This document shows positions 24,601-36,062 of a DNA stretch of 64,000 nucleotides, one piece after another. Location: contig NC_068562.1 of assembly GCF_022201045.2 (NCBI RefSeq), positions 3,472,001-3,536,000 on the forward strand. The letters are read 5' to 3'. Position 1 is the first letter of the stretch, and each line of letters starts with the position of its first letter. Source of the stretch: Citrus sinensis (Eukaryota > Streptophyta > Magnoliopsida > Sapindales > Rutaceae). The notes under the pieces are model-generated. The model saw nothing but the letters and a program-made list of their open reading frames with translations. It searched no databases and was not told the origin of the DNA. The position numbers were made by a program, and so were the translations under genes.

Positions 24601-25155
24601 ACTTTTATTTTATGAACAAAACAATACATACAAGATGTTGGCCATAAAATCCACATGCAAATGTAAGAATTGGAACAAATAAAGAAACTTAGGACAGAAC
24701 TGAACAGGAAATCACAAATTTTTCTCAAGCATTAAAGCGAATCAGATGTGAAAAGAGACCATGGTATAAGGCAAAGACATTAACAACACAAACTCAAGTC
24801 AACATCAGTGCTAACAATACAGTTCTCAAGTATATGATAACCTCTGATCAATTTATGAACACCATATATAACAAAAGCAATTTGTCAAAAGAATCTAAAA
24901 GTAATGATCAAAACCCAAATATAAAAACAAGCCAAAACATTCACAAAGAGTGAAAAAAAAAATCATTCAAAAGTTAAACAATAACCACCATATAATCTAC
25001 AGAATTAATAATTCAATAAAAGCGGTAAATTTCAATAAACCTTCATGACAATGCAGTCCTCCAAATCCCCAAATTTGCTCATGTACTCTCTTAAACCATC
25101 TGTATCGACATCCCATGGAATACCCAGAACCTGAATTGCAACCATACAAACACAA

Positions 25156-25231
<76 letters not shown>

Positions 25232-25312
25232 GAGGAGGAAAAAAGAAGTTCGGGCTAGAAGGGTTATTGCAATGAAGTCAGAAGGAAAACTAACCACAAG
25301 CTTTTTCTCCAT
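21616..25312 (-). CDS. three-RRM RNA-binding protein, At4g36960-like (13 exons)
   Basis: Exons, in order: 25295-25312, 25041-25130, 24374-24439, 24166-24231, 23925-24010, 23707-23752, 23539-23593, 22850-22926, 22567-22702, 22298-22425, 22119-22223, 21896-22036, 21616-21678. All have GT-AG borders and keep frame, giving 358 residues. The first coding exon is only six codons (MEKKLV). RRM1 is at about 3-80 (RNP2 LVVLGIPW, RNP1 SRGFGYVTF). RRM2 is at about 92-168 (IFVARI, HRGIGFITF). RRM3 is at about 225-300 (IFVGRL, HRGFGFVTF). A Gly/Tyr-rich linker and tail (GGYGAYNAYISAATRYAALGAPTLYD; ...DWRYRPY) complete it. The arrangement matches hnRNP A/B-like or TDP-43-like plant proteins and, from memory, Arabidopsis At4g36960. 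It presumably binds pre-mRNA in the nucleus; targets are unknown. No defects were seen. Confidence 0.94.
22473..22560. repeat. 44-bp exact tandem duplication in intron 9 of the RRM gene
   Basis: Two adjacent copies (22473-22516 and 22517-22560) are identical as read. The second copy abuts the splice donor of the 22567-22702 exon: on the minus strand the donor GTAAGT is immediately followed by the duplicated block. It does not touch coding sequence. Confidence 0.9.
25156..25229. repeat. (AAT)n microsatellite, about 25 copies, in intron 1 of the RRM gene
   Basis: An uninterrupted trinucleotide array between coding exons 1 and 2. On the transcribed strand it is (ATT)n and lies about 25-100 nt upstream of the exon 2 splice acceptor at 25130. 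It is probably length-polymorphic. Confidence 0.95.
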
Positions 25313-26000
25313 GAGAATTGAAAGCTGGAAAAATGAAAGAAGCGGCTACAGAGGGAGAGATGAGGAAAAGGGGAAAACCCCTAACGCTCAAACAACTCAG
25401 TTCTCGAGCACTCAAATCACTACAATTTTCTCTCTATCTCTCTTCTTCCCAGTAACACACTCGATTCCTCCTCCTGCACATGTAAAGTACACCTCTTTCT
25501 CACACACACAATTCATCAAATGCCAAATCATCAAACTCACCATTTTTTTTTAATTGTCCTCTAAAATTAAAATTAAAATCAATCAATTGAATGGAGATTG
25601 CGCGCTCACTGACCTTTATCGAATCTGTGGTCCGATTTTCAAAACCCTAATGCATCGACCTCTCTCTCTCTCTCTCTCTCTCTCTCTAAAATCCTCTTCC
25701 TACCTCTATCTAGCAATAACTCTTGCCACTCGCACGTCCATGATATATCTATTGTTTTCTGAGTTCACCTGGTTTTAAGTGATTCGGGATTTTGCGGCGC
25801 GGATCCGGGTCCAACTCCGGGTTTATTCATCTGGTTGGGCAATGCCTGTGCCCTTTTTGGGCTTCTGGGCCGGTAAAACTGTCCACTTTTGTTCGAAATC
25901 CCCGTGAAACCACTTTCTTATGATACCCAATAAAAATAAAAGAGAATTCATTATTCATTAATACTAATAGCAATTATTTTAATTCCATAGATAATTCTAA
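25313..26000. other. promoter and leader region of the RRM gene
   Basis: The sequence immediately upstream of the ATG (on the minus strand) is purine-rich, with pyrimidine-rich blocks on the plus strand and a (TC)n array at about 25660-25687. No TATA box is evident, which fits a broadly expressed housekeeping-type promoter. No further gene was seen. Confidence 0.5.
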
Positions 26001-27151
26001 GAGTATAGATATTTAAACCCACCAAATTACTCAATAAACCTATTTACTAAATAAACCCACCCTTCAATTTTAAAATTTTAAATTTTATTTAATAAACCCA
26101 CTTAAATACCTAATGTACCCTTACTAGACCTAATTTTTATAATAATAGTGATTTTGTTCATTAAAGCCATTAAATTTATTTATAATAATAGCAGCATTTC
26201 ATTGAAAATTGAACACTCTCTTTTCTATACCATTTTACCAACAAAAGCAAAATAATATTATTACTCAAACATAAGCAAAGCAAAGCACTAACAGTGAAAG
26301 CACTTGCAACAAAAGCAAGTTGAAGACATCGTAAAAAGGGCAAATTCTTCTTGCAAACAAAGATTTTCTTGGTCCTCCTTCTATTGGTCCTGTTATTGCA
26401 ACATCCATCATGCTTAAGTGTATGGCAGTTCAATTTCTATTGCATTGTTGCTTCAACGGAGGTTGCATGTGCATCCAATGGATTTTGCTCTCGGGCATGT
26501 TCCAGATAAGTTTATGGAACTATTTTGGACTGAAAAACTGAAATGATAAAATGAATTCGGTTAGATGTTATACTTCTACAGTTAATATTTGCTATCATGT
26601 GGATTAATATATTGGCTATTTGATTAATGCTTGTCCATGTTAGTATACAGTCAAAGAGGGTTATGCTATGAATGACATGGTATGAATAATTTATGTAGGT
26701 AATATTGGATTTAATGTTCTTTTTATTAATTCCTTCCCAAGTTGGAACTCGCTACTGGTGAAAGACAAAATAATAAGTTTCTCCTCCTGCAGTGGGCATG
26801 GTGACACAAATTGGGGCATGAAATTTATTGGTTTTTGTAGTGCTTGCATTTGGCTCTTCTACTACCATTGCAATTCTAATTCCAGCAAAAGAGCAAACAT
26901 GTTTACAAAAGTATATGGCTTGAGAGAAGTATCACACCTCTTTATTAATTAGAGTTTAATGAAAATATGATTAGAATTTAATAAAAGTATGTTGAATATA
27001 AAGATGGGTTCAAAGAGTAAAAATTATGTTTTTTAAAATTAAATTTTAATGTCCATAACAGTAATTTAATTTAGCGATGTTTTAATTATAAAAAAATTAT
27101 TTTCAAAAACAGGTTTAATGAGTAGTTTGGTGGGTTTAAATAACCTTACCC
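26001..27151. mobile_element. non-autonomous MULE-like element, short TIRs, exact 9-bp target duplication
   Basis: The left end GAGTATAGATATTTAAACCC (26001) and the reverse complement of the right end, GGGTAAGGTTATTTAAACCC (to 27151), match at 16 of 20 positions. The match continues inward through ACCAAAYTACTCAWTAAACCT, so the TIRs are about 40 bp. The direct repeat TAATTCTAA flanks both sides (25992-26000; 27152-27160). The 1.15-kb interior is AT-rich; small open frames inside show no transposase motif. Confidence 0.78.
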
Positions 27152-27179
27152 TAATTCTAAACTTCTCACCCTCCACGAA

Positions 27180-27320
27180 CTCTTTAAGAAGGGATGGCAA
27201 ATTGTGAGTTTGGACCAAACTTTTAGTTATTCGGCCCGACTTCTCTAAAAGCCCATCCAAGCTCCTCTAAAAGCCCCAGGTCAAGCTTGGGTTTTCATTA
27301 ATTTTCAAGTAAATTTTTAC
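27180..27320. mobile_element. degenerate hAT-like fragment
   Basis: GGGATGGCAAATTGTGAG followed by GGCCCGAC and AAAGCCC-rich sequence resembles the ends of plant hAT non-autonomous elements. Neither the second end nor an 8-bp duplication could be found. Confidence 0.25.
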
Positions 27321-27395
27321 TAAAGTTAAAAGAATACTTAAATTAAAGATGATTATCCAATAAATACTAGATTAATAGTCTAATATATAAAATAT

Positions 27396-27838
27396 GGGTT
27401 AATTTTGTCCTGCCCCCAAAATTTTCAATATTTTTCACCGTGTCCCCAATGTTTCAACAATACTCACTCCACACCCAAATCCGTTATTTTGACCGTTTAT
27501 TCTAACGGTCAAAGGAAAAATTTGGAAGTTCATGCCCTAAATATTATTTGATGATGATAAATTAAATTTATTTGATAATTTAATTGATGGGATTATTATT
27601 AATTACCTTTAAATAAATTTTTTAATGTAAATATTAATTATTAAATTAGCATTTTATCTCATTTTGTTCTTCTCTAATTCAAGATAAGGGATATTTCGGA
27701 TATTTACTTAAATTTCAAATAGCTCTGTTAAATATAATGGTCAAATTAATGGAATTGGGTGTGGAGTGAGCATTGTCGAAACATTTGGGTGTGCGGCGGA
27801 AAATATCGAAACATTTGGGGGTTGGGTGGAAATAACCC
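27396..27838. mobile_element. MULE-type MITE (443 bp) with exact 9-bp target duplication
   Basis: The arms are inverted copies of about 110 bp. The left begins GGGTTAATTTTGTCC and the reverse complement of the right begins GGGTTATTTCCACCC. Both share CACTCCACACCCAA internally. The direct repeat ATAAAATAT lies on each side (27387-27395; 27839-27847). No coding capacity. An unpaired block with similar phrasing near 37370-37450 suggests relatives elsewhere in the window. Confidence 0.82.
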
Positions 27839-28122
27839 ATAAAATATTAATAATACAACAATGATATGGGTTCAATATCGAAATCCATATCTTTTTAAAA
27901 TATTTTGGTTGATAATTATTAAATAAGAATGGTTGTGATCCTAAATATTGAACGCTAACATATGTCAAACAAGTTTGATTTTTTTTTTCCAATCGATATT
28001 AATGAGTTTTTTAGGTCTCAAGAAGCCCTTCTAAAATTATAATAAACAAACAAGAACAAATTAATATATTTTATTCGATATTTTTTAACCGACAATAATT
28101 CTTTCAACTCAATTAAGTTTAA

Positions 28123-30136
28123 TCACGTGCTCTCCCTAATGCTTGATACATTCTGGGAATATTGTTCTTGAAGCTTAAGATATAAATCATCAGATCCCAA
28201 TCGAGTTACATTCACATAATCATGGGGATTGTGAGCGGCTAAAGTAGGGAGTGCCAGTCCAGCGAATCTAACCAATTTGAGCAACCAACTCTCTGAAAAA
28301 TCAGGTCCCTTGGTATATGGAATAATGAAGCTTCTTATTAGCTCCCAAAATGCATTTAGGATCCTGGTTATTACTGCTGACGGCGACTTGTAATCTTCAT
28401 ATGGTTGTTCTTCAACTATCTGTATATAAGAGATTCAGGATATTTTTATATACATGTATATTAAATAAGAGAACGACGTATCGGAACGCAAGGGAGAGAG
28501 GACTGACCTTTCCTTCATAACTGCTGTTATAGTAGATGCATGTCCCAAAATGCTTGAACAAAAATGTAGAGTCATCTGAGGGCAACCTGGGGATCAAATC
28601 ATGACCATAAACAAACCTCAAATACTTAATTCCATAATCATGCAATTGCTTCTCCATAAACTTCTTAAACTCCTCGTCTCCAACCCTAGGCTGTCCAAAA
28701 GTGTATACTCCTTCCAATCTCTTTAGAAGAAACGTCTCCTTATGCAATGCAAGAACGGCTGGGAATAGAATTGCAAGTGCCCCACCCAAGCTGTGGCCGG
28801 TTAATACGAACTTTGTTTTGTTGTTTGTCTTCAACAGTTGTCTCAATTTTTCTCTTATGATGTAATAGGCCAATGGGTGGTCATCATCTTGTTCAATTTC
28901 TTCGGGCCAACCTCGGCCTATCAATAACCCCAAAGCTTTCATAAAACCACCATGAATTTTTCCCATGCTGTGGAGCTCAAACCAGGAGATATCTATATCG
29001 GTGCACCATGCATCCGCATCAAAGAGCTCGGTGCCTCTAAAGGCGATGACGATAACGTCAGGATCAGCAGTTTTATCATGAAACATGAAGCCTTGGGTTG
29101 TGCATTTTCTTTGAAATTCTGCCAGAATAATATTAATTAGAAATATTTCTGTCAATATATATTTAGGTAATTTGTTACAGTGGCACGTGTGCGAGGAGCA
29201 AACTATATAATGCATGGTAGTATATTTGTAATTCATAATAGAGAATATCCTAGCTAGCTAGAGATACGATTTTAAGTAAAATTTAGACAGTAACTGCTTC
29301 TTACCATTATAAAAATCGTAGTATCCGAGTAATTGCATCTGCATGTATCACCAAATAATTAATGTGGAACTGGAAACAGCTTATGGCAAGCACTTATGAA
29401 TTATGATAAATAAAAATGCAGGATGAAGAAAAATAAATATCTTCTCTCAACTGTTTCATAATTACGTTTATTGATACAAATACTGAAATCAATTTACCTT
29501 CCAGCAATCTCTGACAGTGGTTTCAACCACGGCTTTGTTCTCGTATGATAATTTGGAAGCCATTGCACAGACCATCGCATAGTATCTGGTGTCTCCGTGG
29601 TTGATATTCTTGTCCAGCTGCACTCGCTTGTCCAAATTTCCAACGACTGACAAGAACATTTCTGATGATCTTTCAGGCACTACCACCTCATCTATGTACA
29701 CATGCAGTAGTATTAGTATTAATCAAACAATGGCTAGTAATCATTTTGCACGTACGTACATCATTCGACTAATTAAACTAAACACGCAACACTATAAATT
29801 GATGACAATTAAGGAAGTGGATTACAGATACCAACTTTGTAACGCACGAAACAAGAGCACGAAAATGTTGCGATTACTTGACAATATGTTTAGCCCCATC
29901 TCAAACACTGATCCAAACCACAACATTGGTTTTGCCATAATTTGCAGAACCTTTTGCCCTAACAAAGAGATAAATATAAGCCATCTACGTCTAAGATTTT
30001 CTTCCTTGCCAACTGGGAACTCAACCATTTTTTTGTGCCCAAAGTCACGGTTGCATAAGATGGAAAAGAGATCCCACCAACTCATTTCTTCTGGTCTCAG
30101 GATCATGTAATTACCAGAAAAACTGTGAGAGGCCAT
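28123..30136 (-). CDS. triacylglycerol lipase, class 3, oil-body lipase 1-like (copy A, 5 exons)
   Basis: Exons, in order: 29836-30136, 29498-29691, 29305-29338, 28508-29118, 28123-28419; GT-AG and in frame, 478 residues. It is an alpha/beta-hydrolase of lipase class 3. The nucleophile is in GHSLGGA (Ser286), the acid in YGHDLIPRLP (Asp350) and the histidine probably in HNPHDYVN (His443). The N-terminal 175 residues include hydrophobic segments (about 48-95) typical of oil-body lipases, which hydrolyse tri-, di- and mono-acylglycerols at lipid droplets (OBL1 family, At3g14360-like). The exon 1 donor is assigned as GTTGGT, by analogy with the phase used in copy B. Tandem with copy B, 1.3 kb upstream on the same strand. 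No defect seen. Substrate and tissue are unproven. Confidence 0.93.
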
Positions 30137-31431
30137 GATCCGGAACCTAAAAGAAAGAATGCTATTGGTTAGAAAGTAATCCTTATTAATAAAGTAACGA
30201 GTGAACTCACAATGAAATTCGATTACACATAATATAACCTTGTGTTTGTGACTTATTCAATAAAAAAGTACTTGCTATAGCTAGAGCCCATAATGGAAAT
30301 GAAATTGTATGATCCATAAACCATATATACGTACGGCAGCTTCTTTGTCCAATTTAAAAATTATAGACAAATTTTAATGCATAAAGTTTGTCCGTACAGA
30401 TACAAGCGTGCTGGTTGCTTGGAAGTTTAGCATTGTCTATTTCTTCTTCTTGAATTGAGGTCCTCTTTTGGTCAACAACATGCATGCAGAATAGATCCTT
30501 AGAGTCTGCCAAGGGAAAGATCGGTTATGAAGTCGGAAATACTTTTCGTGACACAGTTAGAGAGAAAAAGAAGAAAACCAGCTGTACTGCATATAATATG
30601 CAGGCTTTTCGTGATCCACGTTTCGGATTGCCTACAGACCATGCCAGGCTACCAGCTGAATTCTTCCAACTGAAAAGCTGATATATAACACACACTCACA
30701 CACATCAATGCCAAGATAAAGGAGTGATTGGAAAAGGAATGCTCCACGGAGCACCAAAGTTTTTTTTTTTAAATATATATAAGTATACGCATTTTAAAGT
30801 TTGTAATGATACTTAAATCCACAATAACCCCACTTAGGCCAATAAAAATTATATATAAAAAAAAAGACAAAACGGTCTAAGTGGGCATATGGTGGGTCCA
30901 ACGGTGTGGAAATTTTTTTAAATCTATCATTTTTTTTCTTTGTAATATACATGGGACAGGTAATAGTCCAATAGCTACTGAATATTGATGATGGACGATG
31001 ATGGTGGTGGTTAACTTTGATATTTTCACAATGACAATATGTTCATCCATAAGAGTAAGACTAACCAGCCAGCAAAAGACGCGTGCTGCAGGTGGGATTT
31101 TGATAGTTAATGGTGATTTGTTAATTAAACAATTAAGTCAATCTGAAGATTTTACCATAGATGCTCCATTTGTTCAGGTAAAATACAGATAACTAATAAA
31201 AAGATTTTTCTAGCCGATTCTTCAAATGACATTACAAATTAATTTTTATAAAACACAAAATCACTATACTGTAATTAAGTAGTATCATTGTGAACTCATT
31301 TGTTAACGAGGTATAACAAGAGAACATAAAACCAAAACAAACAAAAAAAAGTACACGAAGGAAGGGGGAGCACACAACGTATGTAGACGCGAGGTGGCCT
31401 TTAGGATAAGCCTCACAAAACATACATAAAC
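30137..31431. other. intergenic DNA between the tandem lipase genes
   Basis: Presumed promoter of copy A and 3' flank of copy B. AT-rich, with poly-T and (TA)-rich patches near 30760-30790 and 30850. The small open frames (30484-30681; 30998-31192) have no recognisable features. Confidence 0.5.
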
Positions 31432-31810
31432 TTAGGATGATTTGAGGTGGGAGAAAGCATCAAGAGATCCGAGACGAGTAGAGTTTACATAATCCTGGGG
31501 AGTATGATCTGATATGCCGGGCGTTACCAATCCAATTACCCTTTGTATTCTGAGTAACCACGTTTCTCTATAGTCCGGCCCTTTCGTCCAAGGCAAAGTG
31601 AAGCTCCTAATCAGCTCCATAATTGCATTTATCCTCATGGGTGTCGCCAAGAACTGCGAGAAATAGTTCTTGTTTGGTTCTTCTGAAACCACCTGTTGTA
31701 TAGCCAAACCATTAATTACGTACGTTTGCACATGATCATGTTTAAGAGTTACACCCTCGATCGGATTCATAGTCTTAGACTTCATATATTGTATTGTGTG
31801 TGTGTGTGAG

Positions 31811-31861
<51 letters not shown>

Positions 31862-34483
31862 TCTCCAATGATAACTCATTAGGTGCTTTTGATAACATTT
31901 TCAAAACTACTTTTTGTTAAATAAAGGAAAATGTATTTAGTAACATGTTTTACAATTTTTTATTTTAAAAAGTTTCTCAAAATTATAGCTAAAAAGTAGA
32001 AATTGACTCTCTTTTTCAAAAACAGATTACTATTTACACTGAATTATAATTTTCATCTTTACTCTCAAGTTTGAAACTTGGACTCTCATATATTGTGAGG
32101 ATTTTTTTTTCTTAATTTTCTTGATTAAGCATAAGCTTCAACTATATGAGCAGAGCTATAGTCTATTTGTAATAGTTGTAATTAATGTGGGCACATTAAT
32201 ATTCTAAAAATTATAATAATAAACTATATATAATATCTAGATACTACCAAACATGCTCTCTCTTTCTCTCTGTCTCTCTTTTTATTTTATAAAATTCCCA
32301 TTTCAAGTTATTATCTCTGTTTTTTCCCCTTAAATAACATTGTCTTTTATTTAAGTTTATTAGACCAAGTGAACCTAGCTATGCCGGTTCATTTATTTTA
32401 ATGCGGTACACGTGGTTAGATCCAAGAAGAGAGACGCTCACCTTTCCTTCATAGAAGCGATCGAAGTAGAGGCACTTCCCGAAGTGCTTGAACATAAAAT
32501 CTGAGTCATCAAAGGGCAACCTGGGCACAATATCGTTACAGTAAACAAACCTAATGTATTCAACGCCGTGATCTTTTAGTTTCTTTTGCATAAATTCGGC
32601 GAACTTCTCATCTCCTACCCTCGGTTGCCCAAATGTATAGACACCCTCTAGTCTCTCCAACAAAAATGTCTCCTCATGCAAAGCAAGAACTGCCGGAAAC
32701 AGAATAGCCAATGCCCCACCTAAACTGTGGCCTGTCACGATATATTTTGCCCTATCATTTTTGCTCAAAAGTTCTCTTAACATATCCCTGATTGCATAGT
32801 AAGCTAACGGCGCCGGGCGTTTGTCTTGCTTATTGAGTTCTTTAGGCCAGCCTTTGCACTTTTGTAAGCCAAGAGCCTTCATAAATCCACCATGAATCTT
32901 TCCCATGCCATCGATCTCATACCAAGAGAGATCAAAGTCCGAACACCAGGAATCAGCATCAAAGGGTTCAGTTCCTCTAAAAGACACAACAATCCTGTTG
33001 TGGTCGTCCTTTCTATTTTCTTTAAGCACAAAGGCTTGGGTTGTGGCTTTCCCTTGAAACTCTGCCAATTAAATAGTTGAAGAGATTACTTAAAGTTAGC
33101 GATGATCAGCAAAGAAACACAACGACTGGTACAAGTCTAGATTAATTTTACGTACAAAGAACATCCTTTATTAAAATATTTATCAACTTTCATATACAGC
33201 CATAGGGGTTGCTTCTTACCATTCCAATAGTCATGAGATCCCAAGAAATCCATCTGCAAAAAATCAAAACATAATCATATCAACAAAATTAATCATAATA
33301 TAAATTTTAAGGTAAAATCCCCAGAGATTGTAAAATTCCGTGAGACATCTATGGGTATCAATCTTTTAATAATTTGACTATTTTACCATTAACGTGTTTG
33401 AGAATTTTCACCCGACCCTAATCACACTTATAAATATTAATTTTTCAAAATAGAGTATAATTACCATAATTTGTATTCATTTAGTAATTAATTACGAATA
33501 GTTACACAAATAAATTTTAAAAAACTGACAATGAGTCTTGGGAAAAAAAAGGTTTTTGTTTATTTATTTAGATTCAGTGTAAATTAAAAAACTTTGGGCA
33601 TATTTTATTTTGATTTTTTTCGATATAAAGACGAATGCTATGTATTTTAATTGCAATATAATTCTTTTTTTTTGTGTTTTTTTCAAAAAGTAAGGAAGTG
33701 GACAAAGCCAAACTTTATTTTTTGGCCTCTAGCTCCACAATGATCAAAACTCAAGTGGTTGACAAAATAAAAAATTACATGAAAAACACTTATCCAAAAA
33801 AAAAAAGAGTAAATACTTCTTTTGGCCATGAATGGAAATTATTAATTAACTATACCTTCCATTGATTCTCGACAATGTTTGTAATATAGGCGTTGTTCTC
33901 ATATGCTGCTTTTGATGCCATCATAGATAGTGCCCAATAGTACCTTTCATCTTCATGTTTGATGCTACCATCTAACTCCATTCGCTTGTCCAAATTCCCA
34001 ATGTATGATAGGAAACATGCCGCATTCTCATCCGGCATTACCACCTTCCCTGTACAAACCCCTCTCAGTTTAATTTGATTCGGAGGAAATATAAAATAAA
34101 ATAAAGTTCATTACGAATCGAATATTCCTTTTTGCTTTTACGAGTCCTTAATGTACGAAAGGTAAGACATGAGACTAACCTCGCAAGATATTCAGCAAGA
34201 GCTCAACAAAGCCACCATTACTTGGCACAAGGTTTAAAAAGAACTCCAATGCTGAGCCATATTTCGACATTGGTTTTGCTACAAATTGCAAGCACTTTTG
34301 TAGCACAACAGAAATAAACATGATCCATCTTCGGCCAAAACTTTTCTCTTCCTTTTCAGAGCTATCTACAAATTTTCTCTTCTCTATGTTGGTGGAAAAT
34401 AAGATGCGAAAGAGATCAAACAAACCCACCTCTTCAGGCTTCAAGAGCATGTAACCGGAGGAGAAACTATTGTCGCAAGCCAT
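31432..34483 (-). CDS. triacylglycerol lipase, class 3, oil-body lipase 1-like (copy B, 5 exons)
   Basis: Exons, in order: 34180-34483, 33856-34049, 33220-33253, 32442-33061, 31432-31692; GT-AG and in frame, 470 residues. Exons 2 and 3 have exactly the same lengths (194 and 34 nt) and phases as in copy A, so the two genes arose by tandem duplication. The predicted triad is Ser290 (GHSLGGA), Asp354 ([10 protein letters not shown]) and His447 (HTPQDYVN). Hydrophobic segments lie in the first 100 residues. By eye copies A and B are similar in the catalytic exon but much less so in exon 1 and the last exon, so the duplication is not very recent. A TATA-like TATATAAATA (plus 34554-34563) lies about 75 nt above the ATG. 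Likely lipid-droplet lipase; substrate unproven. Confidence 0.94.
31800..31860. repeat. compound (TG)n-(TC)n-(TA)n microsatellite in intron 4 of lipase copy B
   Basis: GTGTGTGTGTG, then a long CT run, then a TATATA run, within the intron between 31692 and 32442. The same intron also holds a degenerate TIR-like pair (about 31885 and 32250) reminiscent of hAT MITEs. Confidence 0.8.
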
Positions 34484-34553
34484 GGCTGGCTGTTGGCTTA
34501 ATGCAATTGTTTGATGATTTTGGGACGTTTTAAATTAGCTAGACCAATACCTA

Positions 34554-34563
34554 TATTTATATA
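34554..34563 (-). promoter_or_regulatory. TATA box of lipase copy B
   Basis: TATATAAATA on the minus strand, about 71-80 nt upstream of the ATG at 34483. Position and sequence fit a plant TATA box with a short leader of roughly 45 nt. Confidence 0.55.
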
Positions 34564-35211
34564 CGGCCATGATAATCAACCCTGGTGGCTTGACTACTTT
34601 ATCATTTACATAGAAGTCTTTCTATATTTTCACATGAAAAACATGAAAATAAAAGAAGTCTTCACGCGTTAACTGCTTATAAGGCAGACATTAAAATATT
34701 GACGACTTAGTGACCAATGACGAAAAAGCATTGCCCCCGCTACTGTGCCCTTAAGAAAATGGAACTTTTAAGTTGCCTGATAGTGAAAGCTGGTTGTATT
34801 ATTTTATCAGTTGACCTTATAAGATTAAGTTATATGACTTTGCATCGCATGAACCACATTGAACTGATATCTCATTTTTGTTAATAAATTCATATTTGTT
34901 GTAAATCGTGGTGGATTCCACCAATTATTGCTCTCCTTATTATCTTTTTTATAATTAACAATTCTAAATGCTTCGTCTATTAATGACTATATATATTACC
35001 CTTCCTTTGCTAATGGTAATGCGCAATTTTTATTCTCTTGAAAGCATGTCGCTCTTGTTTCTACAATTTTCGTCTTTTTGTGATTTAAGTATCATTTGTT
35101 CAGATATCATTTTTAAATAATTTCTTATATCTGATTCCTTTAAATTATAACATCCATTCCCTCTAATTCATAACAAAATTGTGTTTCTAGAGATGTTCAT
35201 TATTAATTCAC

Positions 35212-35857
35212 GGGTAAAAGCCAATTTAGTTGTATATTTTAAGATTAGTATCTATTTAGTCCTTATATTCTTAAAAATACCTAGAAACGTCCCTGCCGTT
35301 AAAGTATTGATACCTCTACTGTTACTTTTTATTTCTTTTGGCTTACTTTTACAATATTACCCTTTTATAATTTTTTTGTTTGGACATTAATAAAAAGAAA
35401 AATAATTAAATTACCAATTTAACCCTAAAAAATATTATATTAATTTTTAATTGTCAAAAATTAAATTATTACTTTTTATTTCTTTTGGCTTACTTTTACA
35501 ATATTACCCTTTTATAATAATTTTTTGTTTGGACATTAATAAAAAGAAAATAATTAAATATTGTAAAAGTAAGCCAAAAGAAATAAAAAATAATAATTTA
35601 ATTTTTGACAATTAAAAATTAATATTTTTTTTATTTTTTAGGATTAAATTGGTAATTTAATTATTTTCTTTTTATTAATGTCCAAACAAAAAAAATATTA
35701 TAAAAGGGTAATATTATAAAAGTAAACTAAAAGAAATAAAAAGTAACTGTAGGGGTATCAATACTTTAACAGCAAGGATGTTTCGAGGCATTTTTAAAAA
35801 TATAGGGACTAAACGGACACTAATCTTAAAATATAGGGACTAAATGAGCTTTTATCC
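35212..35857. mobile_element. fold-back MULE-type MITE (646 bp) with exact 9-bp target duplication
   Basis: The element is almost entirely one imperfect palindrome. The left end GGGTAAAAGCC and the reverse complement of the right end GGATAAAAGCT continue as inverted copies through AAATATAGGGACTAAA-like and TTAAAGTATTGATACC-like blocks to a centre near 35530. A direct repeat TTAATTCAC flanks it (35203-35211; 35858-35866). The block CTTTTTATTTCTTTTGGCTT occurs twice in the left arm (about 35323 and 35470), and its inverse occurs twice on the right. No coding capacity. Confidence 0.85.
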
Positions 35858-36062
35858 TTAATTCACCTGTGCAGTACTACTCCACGATTACTGATCACCA
35901 TTAATTGATACATTGCTTTTACCAAATTTCATAATTCGATTGTCCTCTTAATAAACACAAACTAATAATTGTTAGTTTTATTTTATCTCCATTTTTTTCT
36001 TCTTTTGTTATGTTAGATCTTGAATACTATTATTCACTGCCTTTTAAATACCACTATTATCC

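Noticed and set aside
31885-32255. Possible hAT MITE in an intron of lipase copy B
   Set aside because: Ends are weakly similar (TTTGATAACAT versus TTTGGTAGTAT) and no 8-bp duplication was found.
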